From the NCBI RefSeq assembly GCF_021869535.1, contig NW_026262668.1:64572058-64636057 (forward strand): a stretch of 64,000 nucleotides of DNA, given 5' to 3'. The translations under genes were made by a program, and so were the position numbers. Positions 61,401 through 64,000 of the stretch are shown piece by piece. This DNA is from Mytilus californianus (taxonomy: Eukaryota; Mollusca; Bivalvia; Mytilida; Mytilidae). Positions within the stretch are counted from its first letter, which is position 1. Each line of letters opens with the position of its first letter. The notes beneath the pieces are model-generated. The model saw only the letters and a program-made list of their open reading frames with translations, was not told the origin of the DNA and did no database searches.

Positions 61401-63635
61401 GGTTAATATATTCAGCAGTTCCGTTAGTTTTTCAGTCAAACGCGTCCAAAATCCATAAATTTTGCGAAGGCTCGTAAAGTTCGGGATTTTATCAATTTTA
61501 TACTGAAAAGCCTATCAGATTCATTTCCCGTTAGATATACTGTTGCCAGATGATGCATAATTAAATTTCACACCTGTGCACATGCACAGACTTCATACTT
61601 ATATGGTTCTTCTGATTTATTTACTCATAAACCTTTTAAATTTCATCATATTAAACAATTTTTTTATGAACTTAATAATCTATTATAAATTTATTTAGAT
61701 GCATACTAGTTAAACAAGTGAAATTTGACTGATGTCTAGTTATTTATAGTTTAATTGTTGAACAAGGATCCGGAAATTTTCCCAAGTCATTTCGGTCATT
61801 TTTTTTTTGTGATGTAATAATATCGTGATGCACAATAATGCATTTTTCTGAGGGTGACAAGTCTTGCACATGGACAAGTAAAGTCCTTTTTTGTGAAGTA
61901 TTGGGTCAAACAAGTGTAACTGTACCTTGATCTAACAGTAACAGTGATGTCTCTGAGTTAGAAACTACACGAGGAGACGTTTTGTTGTTGTGTATTGCAT
62001 CACTGAGGTCGTATGCATAACCCTTTAAATTTGCATAAATTAAAAGAGGAATAAAATACGGCATGTTTCATCATTTTGAAATAAAGTTATGTAAACCAAT
62101 TAATAAACTGTGTTGAGCTTCTTATTGCATGTACAAGATATCGTTTGTATTGTTCAAATTGCTGCTGTTTGGATGAGTGTAAGTGATTACCTAATACACA
62201 ACAAGATAATGTGTATTCACCTGGTTTACGATATGAGGATCAAAAAGGGGAAACCATGAATTCTGTTGGTCTTTACAGAGAGAATGTATGGCTTCACTTG
62301 GGTAAAAATCGGAAGTTTAGCCAGGAAAACAAAAGAAAGGATAACGCCCATTACATTCTGTGAGTAAGATGGTTTCAAAAAATCGGAAGTGCAAAAAAAA
62401 CAAAAAAAAATCGAGTTTGTTCATTCGCTGAGTATATTTCTTAAATAGGCTGTATGGCTTCAAATCTAAATTACGTTATTTAGTTTTAATTCCCTTTTTA
62501 AACATTTTTTTTTAATTCTGCATTCCTATAAATTATACGCTTTACCACTTTTGCAAATCTATTAATATCTTTATCTGCCATTTCCTACCGAAAAGTTAAC
62601 AGTAAAATCGATCTTTCAAATAAGATTATCAATTAACCCATGTTGATCCCCATTTTCCATGCGCAAACTCAGTAAACATAAATCTATATTTAACAAACGT
62701 TGACCAAATCAGCTGATCGATTATAAATGGATTATATGTTTTATTTGGATAAAAATAGACAGATTCTCGGGTCAACAGTGTTATTTGTCTTCTTTAATGA
62801 ATAAAATAATATCTGTTTGGGAAAATCTAGGTCAGAATGGTTAAAACGTTAAATTTGATGCACAGCAAATCGCCATATTGTTTTTATTGCTTAACAGGTG
62901 TTTACAGGTGAGATTTGTGTACATGGCCTTTATGGCTTTAATCAAGACAATAACGACACCCAAGCCGAATTCAAACTTCCTGGACATTGATTACTATCCT
63001 TACTATGTAAACAAACCTAGTGGCTTGAACCCAGACTTACCCCACGCTGTGACTCGACAGAGTCCTGTACATTGTTTTTACTTACATTATAGAATAAACA
63101 ACAGACTAATGATAAATATTATTAAATCACTAACACAAATCAATAAAATTTTTATTTTGTCTCAAACAAATCTATTTTTCTTGATGACCTGAAAACAAAA
63201 ATAAGTTCAAAATGGCGACCGATAAAACCCTGATCTCAATGAAATGACCGAAATTATTTCTGTAAAAAAAAAAAAATAAGACCTAAATCCCAATAAATCA
63301 TTTCGGTCTTTTCAGTTTCCAAATCGGTCATGTCTGGCATATATGACCGTTTCCGGACCCTTGTTGTTGAACCAATGTGTTTATTGCATACTTCACCATT
63401 ATTTTTTCTTTTTTATTAATTTTTCAACATAAAATGAAGATTTTATTAAAACATTTTCAACATAAAATGAAGACTTTATTATCAATTTTCAACATGAAAT
63501 GAAGAGAATAAAATTTTGTTACTTATTGTATCTTACTTGTTCTCCAGCAGCTCCAGGTGTTCCTGGTTCTCCAGACTGACCAGGGGGTCCTTGTGGTCCA
63601 GGGAATCCAGAATTTCCAGGGGCTCCGGCCTGACC
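30916..63635 (-). CDS. Fibrillar collagen alpha chain, 3' part (35 exons; 5' end outside window)
   Basis: Minus-strand join, 5' to 3': 63537-63635, 60586-60693, 59217-59270, 58337-58444, 57088-57132, 56779-56832, 56198-56296, 55709-55816, 55193-55246, 54552-54650, 53982-54080, 53208-53261, 52757-52810, 51342-51560, 48792-48845, 46744-46797, 45403-45564, 44995-45102, 44633-44740, 42811-42918, 42218-42325, 41085-41138, 40699-40752, 39963-40016, 39406-39459, 39060-39113, 38735-38806, 38209-38244, 36517-36561, 36156-36230, 34878-35031, 34389-34495, 33399-33470, 31784-31987, 30916-31062. All sites are GT-AG. The helix exons start with a Gly codon in phase 0 and have the 36/45/54/72/99/108/162 bp sizes typical of fibrillar collagens. 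793 helix residues are followed by a telopeptide and a complete C-propeptide, 1,045 aa in all. Secreted, trimeric, fibril-forming matrix protein. Roughly 220 helix residues plus the N-propeptide should lie to the right. It is not a byssal preCol, which lacks this propeptide. Confidence 0.95.
31546..31758. mobile_element. MITE-like element, CTGTAAATTCAGAAATTATT family
   Basis: Ends TAAATTTAGAAATTATTGCA and AATAATTTCTGAATTTAGAG are inverted. Related copies lie at 45667-45892 and, less complete, near 37990-38175, 53600-53710 and 54150-54305, all in collagen introns. Confidence 0.65.
31784..33470 (-). CDS. C-propeptide exons 3-4
   Basis: Exons 33399-33470 (72 bp; RAQWFGGDI matches the conserved VWFGE region) and 31784-31987 (204 bp; [15 protein letters not shown], and the end TFGNCQ). 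YKC and GNC supply one conserved intrachain pair. The family N-glycosylation site (NIT before YHC) is replaced by QRIT; no other sequon is present in the propeptide. Confidence 0.87.
32130..33104 (+). mobile_element. Pearl-like / Helentron-like element with tandem cores
   Basis: Starts GGAATGTGTCCATGGGACAC AGATGATGCCCCCGC. It then has about five cores of 145-165 bp (AAAGGGGCATAACTC, GTGACGCCACCAAA, AATAAGCATTGTGTATAAGT, GAGAACGGAAAC) and ends with GACAAGGGTAAAACTTAATG and a hairpin GCAGGGGCATAAAA. One core holds a 22-bp triplication at 32750-32805. The design matches bivalve pearl elements and non-autonomous Helentrons. It sits in a C-propeptide intron. Confidence 0.8.
33790..34250 (+). repeat. 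Dispersed repeat copy (same family as 22290-22720)
   Basis: Longest copy in the window, about 460 bp, running from GTGCTTCGTGCCAATCTGAG through CAGGGCCTC and GACCTATAATTGTTAA to the tail CTTGTCTCATTGGTAATC ATACCACATC. Probably a retroposon. Confidence 0.65.
34389..35031 (-). CDS. C-propeptide exons 1-2 (cysteine 1 and calcium-site region)
   Basis: Exons 34878-35031 (154 bp) and 34389-34495 (107 bp) join in the codon of Gly in EDGWYYID. They encode VTCKD, then WYYIDPNGG with FIDAVEVYC, then DGETCV. IDPN and the following Asp match the calcium-binding loop of fibrillar C-propeptides. Positions holding cysteines 2 and 3 in human alpha1(I) are Leu and Thr here. The donor GTTAGT at 34388 is chosen because it gives the family spacing between the ETC cysteine and the next Trp. 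Confidence 0.85.
35196..36126 (+). mobile_element. Pearl-like / Helentron-like element with tandem cores, older copy
   Basis: Same start, cores (about five) and GGACGGACGG run as 32130-33104. The end is decayed: GTGGAAGCATTAAAA in place of GCGGGGGCATAAAA. Confidence 0.78.
36156..36230 (-). CDS. Collagen C-telopeptide exon
   Basis: 25 codons directly after the helix end [26 protein letters not shown] and PDPMY. It is rich in Gly, with one Lys that could serve as a lysyl oxidase cross-link site. Unlike vertebrate genes, the helix end, telopeptide and propeptide start sit on separate exons. Confidence 0.85.
36330..36400 (-). repeat. Inverted fragment of the 183-bp repeat
   Basis: AGCGTCACTGACAGGTCTTT, TGTAGACAAAACGTGCATCTGG and AAGCTTGGTATC match, inverted, the unit at 27367 (ACGAAACGCACGTCTGGCG-type core). 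Confidence 0.55.
36825..37640. repeat. 63-bp minisatellite, ~12 copies, in a collagen intron
   Basis: Unit close to GGTTCTTGTGCCATTGCTAG, GCAACTGTCAGTTCAAAAAG, GTACAATTGCTAAGAAAATG, GCT. 63 is a multiple of 3, so long frames appear, one of 220 codons from 36856. They repeat a 21-residue block with no start context or homology and I do not call a gene. Confidence 0.9.
37855..37950 (+). repeat. Interspersed repeat tail
   Basis: AAGGCCGTACAGTGACCTAT AG, TTGGCATTTGGTC and TTTCTCATTGGTAATTATT CCTCATC match the end of the 33790-34250 repeat. Confidence 0.55.
38241..38345. repeat. Tandem duplication at a collagen acceptor site
   Basis: CTCCCTGAAAAATTTAAAC, with GATTGATAATCAAATCTCT downstream, is present twice. 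The first copy covers the last exon bases and acceptor of exon 38209-38244; the second is purely intronic. Confidence 0.7.
41305..42137 (+). mobile_element. Pearl-like / Helentron-like element with a doubled 3' end
   Basis: Start, then about four cores, then the GGACGG run and hairpin. The 3' terminus is present twice in tandem: GCTACGGCGGGGGCAC ends near 42067, and a second GACGG run plus GCTACGGCGGGGGCATAAAA ends at 42140. ATGCCCCCGC (41339-41348) and GCGGGGGCAT (42127-42136) are perfect reverse complements. Confidence 0.8.
43367..44177 (+). mobile_element. Helentron-like element with 160-bp cores, ATATGACC ends
   Basis: The 5' part has GCTTCGCTGAGCGCAGCCTG ATATGACCAC. Three cores follow of about 160 bp (GGAGCAATTACCCCCAAACTC, AATCCCAGCCTTCC, AAGTTATTGTCCGGAAAC), then GGACGACGACGACGAC and the end GCGGTCATATAAAAA. 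The 5' part is homologous to the element at 59387. Confidence 0.75.
44196..44446. mobile_element. MITE, 251 bp, 25-bp inverted ends
   Basis: Left end GGGTGCATTCAATATCATAG CAGCT; right end AGCTGCTATGATATTGAACA CAACC. Between them are several CTAGCTATCTAG-like short palindromes. Confidence 0.75.
45403..45564 (-). CDS. Collagen helix exon, 162 bp
   Basis: Eighteen perfect triplets (GRDGTDGEQ to GKAGAR), three times 54 bp, the largest unbroken helix exon here. It was probably made by loss of introns between 54 or 108 bp exons, as in vertebrate fibrillar genes. Confidence 0.9.
45667..45892. mobile_element. MITE-like element (copy of the 31546 family)
   Basis: AATTCAGAAATTATTGCATG at the left and ACTTCTGAATTTACAGTAT at the right are inverted; internal blocks follow the 31546-31758 copy in order. 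Confidence 0.65.
46121..46305. mobile_element. MITE copy A, ATACTGTGGATT ends
   Basis: Left ATACTGTGGATTAATTTATT and right AATAATAATGAACCACAGT are inverted, with GGTACCAATTTTTGTGGAT / AAAATTGGTATCC just inside. Confidence 0.7.
46353..46571. mobile_element. MITE copy B of the same family
   Basis: Left TATACTGTGGATTCATTATT, right AATAAATGAAACCACACTATA; inner blocks CCAATTTTCTATTGGCTTGT ATGC are shared with copy A. The two copies are 47 bp apart. Confidence 0.7.
46932..47187 (-). mobile_element. tRNA-derived SINE, inverted
   Basis: On the minus strand the head has GGTAGAGTGGTCTAAGTAG (A-box-like) and GTGAGTTAGAACCTCCC (B-box-like) about 45 bp later, and the tail ends AATGAATCAATCAAAA. The head resembles that of the 24700-24987 SINE. 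Confidence 0.6.
47429..47705. mobile_element. MITE, 277 bp, ~45-bp inverted ends with G/C runs
   Basis: Left AGGGAACGACCATTTAACTT CAA then a G run and TTATGGTTTTTTC; right is the reverse complement (CCATAACCCCCC, AAGTTAAATGGTTGTTCCCT). Confidence 0.75.
48996..50575. repeat. 60-bp minisatellite, ~26 copies, with an 8-unit higher-order repeat
   Basis: Unit close to TGATACCTACTGATACTTAT, GCAGGAGTACATGCAAGAGG, GATGGTGACCCAAGACTCCC. Units at the left edge (48996-49260) are older and diverged. The eight-unit block 49681-50160 is repeated from 50161, with the same order of marker variants (CCAAGATACC, then ATCTGATACC). A frame of 450 codons (+) and one of 402 codons (-) are open because 60 is a multiple of 3 and no stop occurs in the unit. 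It sits in the collagen intron 48846-51341; not called as a gene. Confidence 0.92.
50636..50965 (+). mobile_element. Helentron-like element, ATACCCCC ends, copy 1
   Basis: Starts CTACTGCTCACTGATGATAC CCCCGC. Middle has GAAATTGTTGAGTGATGAAT CTGAAA and CTTATATAAACCCTGAAACC. It has a long GACGGACGGAC run and ends TATACCCCCAC, T run, GCAGGGGTATAATT. Confidence 0.72.
51004..51262 (+). mobile_element. Helentron-like element, ATACCCCC ends, copy 2
   Basis: Same blocks as copy 1 in the same orientation, 40 bp downstream, with a shorter GACAGA run and an end ACGGGAGTATAATT. It lies 80 bp from the collagen exon at 51342. Confidence 0.72.
51342..51560 (-). CDS. Collagen helix exon with a break in Gly-X-Y
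   Basis: 219 bp, 73 codons: ten Gly-X-Y triplets, then the seven residues NTQLPPK after GPS, then twelve triplets starting GEP. The break leaves nine residues between two glycines and shifts the repeat by one residue. Frame and splice sites are intact and no internal intron would restore the pattern. Vertebrate class A fibrillar helices are unbroken; types XXIV and XXVII have short imperfections. About 411 helix residues follow. Confidence 0.85.
52036..52209. repeat. 87-bp direct repeat, two copies
   Basis: AATGAACAGTTCCTACACTG to TATAACCAGATGAA twice with one or two differences, in a collagen intron. Confidence 0.85.
54365..54571. repeat. 104-bp tandem duplication over a collagen donor site
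   Basis: Copy A 54365-54468 and copy B 54469-54571. Copy B holds the working donor and the last bases of exon 54552-54650; copy A holds the same bases with the donor GT changed to AT (ACTTATTCT against ACTTACTCT on the plus strand). Confidence 0.85.
54800..54980. repeat. ~70-bp tandem repeat, ~2.5 copies
   Basis: AAAGCAGATCTCAGCATCTG, GAAATGGTCATCATGACCG, AAACTGTAATAAAGTAAAAC repeated head to tail. Confidence 0.8.
57437..57627. mobile_element. MITE, 191 bp, 42-bp inverted ends
   Basis: Left AGGGCTATTCCATTAAAATG TATGTGGGAGGGTAGGAAGG GA; right is its reverse complement with one mismatch. Very similar arms suggest a young copy. In the collagen intron 57133-58336. Confidence 0.8.
59387..60352 (+). 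mobile_element. Helentron-like element with ~160-bp cores, ATACGCCCG ends
   Basis: 5' part CTTCACTGAGCGCAGCTGG ATACGCCCGCAGAG, then a block shared with 43390-43530 (GAACAGTTGGGGCAAA, TTGGATTGTAA). Cores start GAATAAAA at 59821, 59985 and 60146, followed by a GACGGACGGACGG run and the end ACGTCCCGTAAACGGGCGTATAAAAA split by its own hairpin. Confidence 0.75.
61763..63363. mobile_element. Non-autonomous hAT-like element, 1.6 kb, 8-bp target duplication
   Basis: Ends CAAGGATCCGGAAA and TTTCCGGACCCTTG are inverted, with GGTCATTT-like motifs inside both ends. Flanks are identical: TTGTTGAA at 61755-61762 and 63364-63371. An 8-bp duplication and C..G ends fit hAT elements. I see no transposase; open frames are under 110 codons. 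It explains more than half of the long collagen intron 60694-63536. Confidence 0.75.
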
Positions 63636-64000
63636 CTACAAAAATCAGGTAATCTCTAGTTATACTACCTGTTGTGGGCATTAAAATGTAAGTGAGATGT
63701 AAAAAGATAAATCAATTCTTACTTTTCATGTCTTATGGACTGCTCTATTTTCTGTCTCTATGCAAATTTGCCAGTTTTTGTTCAGTACAAAATGTTAAAG
63801 CATAAATTTTACCAAAAACAATTTAAGGATAAAGACAGATGTGCTTGGTGTCTTAAAAAATCAGTTATATTTGTACTCTGCTTGACTTTACTAATCTGCT
63901 GAAACAGTTTCTCTTGGTATCTTTCTTATGGATACCAACTTATTTGTTACTTTTATTTTATAGACTATCCTGAAGCATTAAACTATAGAAGGCTATTTCT
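63636..64000 (-). other. Collagen intron running off the window
   Basis: Upstream of the most 5' exon found. No further Gly-X-Y exon or recognisable element in these 365 bases. Confidence 0.6.

Noticed and set aside
62878-63192. 104-codon ORF with possible exon in the long collagen intron
   Set aside because: No Gly-X-Y, no good splice signals in phase, and it sits inside the hAT-like element.
1-64000. CRISPR arrays, bacterial operons, rRNA or intact tRNA genes
   Set aside because: None seen; all tandem repeats here lack unique spacers, and tRNA-like segments are decayed SINE heads.

Overview
The window is animal nuclear DNA, almost certainly from a marine mussel (Mytilus or a close relative). 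This is inferred from AT-rich sequence, GT-AG introns, many short repeats typical of bivalve genomes, SINE copies with (CAAT)n tails, and the two host genes. It holds two host genes in convergent orientation and one apparently intact retrotransposon, set in dense short mobile elements and tandem repeats.

Layout. 1-5120 is intergenic or 5' flanking DNA with several inverted-repeat elements. 5131-24172 (+) is a complete 14-exon gene for a pyridoxal-phosphate acidic amino acid decarboxylase of the cysteine sulfinate decarboxylase/GADL1 group (499 aa). Its second intron carries, antisense, a 6.2 kb tyrosine-recombinase retrotransposon of the Ngaro type (8161-14379). That element has gag, reverse transcriptase-RNase H and tyrosine recombinase ORFs, and an SGNH hydrolase domain apparently joined to the recombinase by a 75 bp intron. 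24173-30915 is the region between the two gene 3' ends; it probably includes the collagen 3' UTR, where one 8-mer occurs six times within about 300 bases.

30916-63635 (-) is the 3' part of a fibrillar collagen gene. There are 29 Gly-X-Y exons (mostly 54, 99 or 108 bp), one telopeptide exon and five C-propeptide exons, all in phase, giving 1,045 aa. The gene continues beyond the right edge. The C-propeptide keeps six cysteines but lacks the two that make interchain bonds in vertebrate fibrillar procollagens, and one helix exon carries a seven-residue break in Gly-X-Y.

The introns hold three minisatellites in or near the genes (40, 60 and 63 bp units), terminal-inverted-repeat elements, tRNA-derived SINEs, a hAT-like element with an 8 bp target duplication, and a group of elements with roughly 160 bp tandem cores. 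The ends of that last group carry short inverted motifs that change together from element to element; this resembles non-autonomous Helentrons ('pearl'-type bivalve elements). The two host genes have no obvious functional link. A taurine-pathway decarboxylase fits a mussel, which uses taurine as an osmolyte, and a fibrillar collagen is a general matrix protein.
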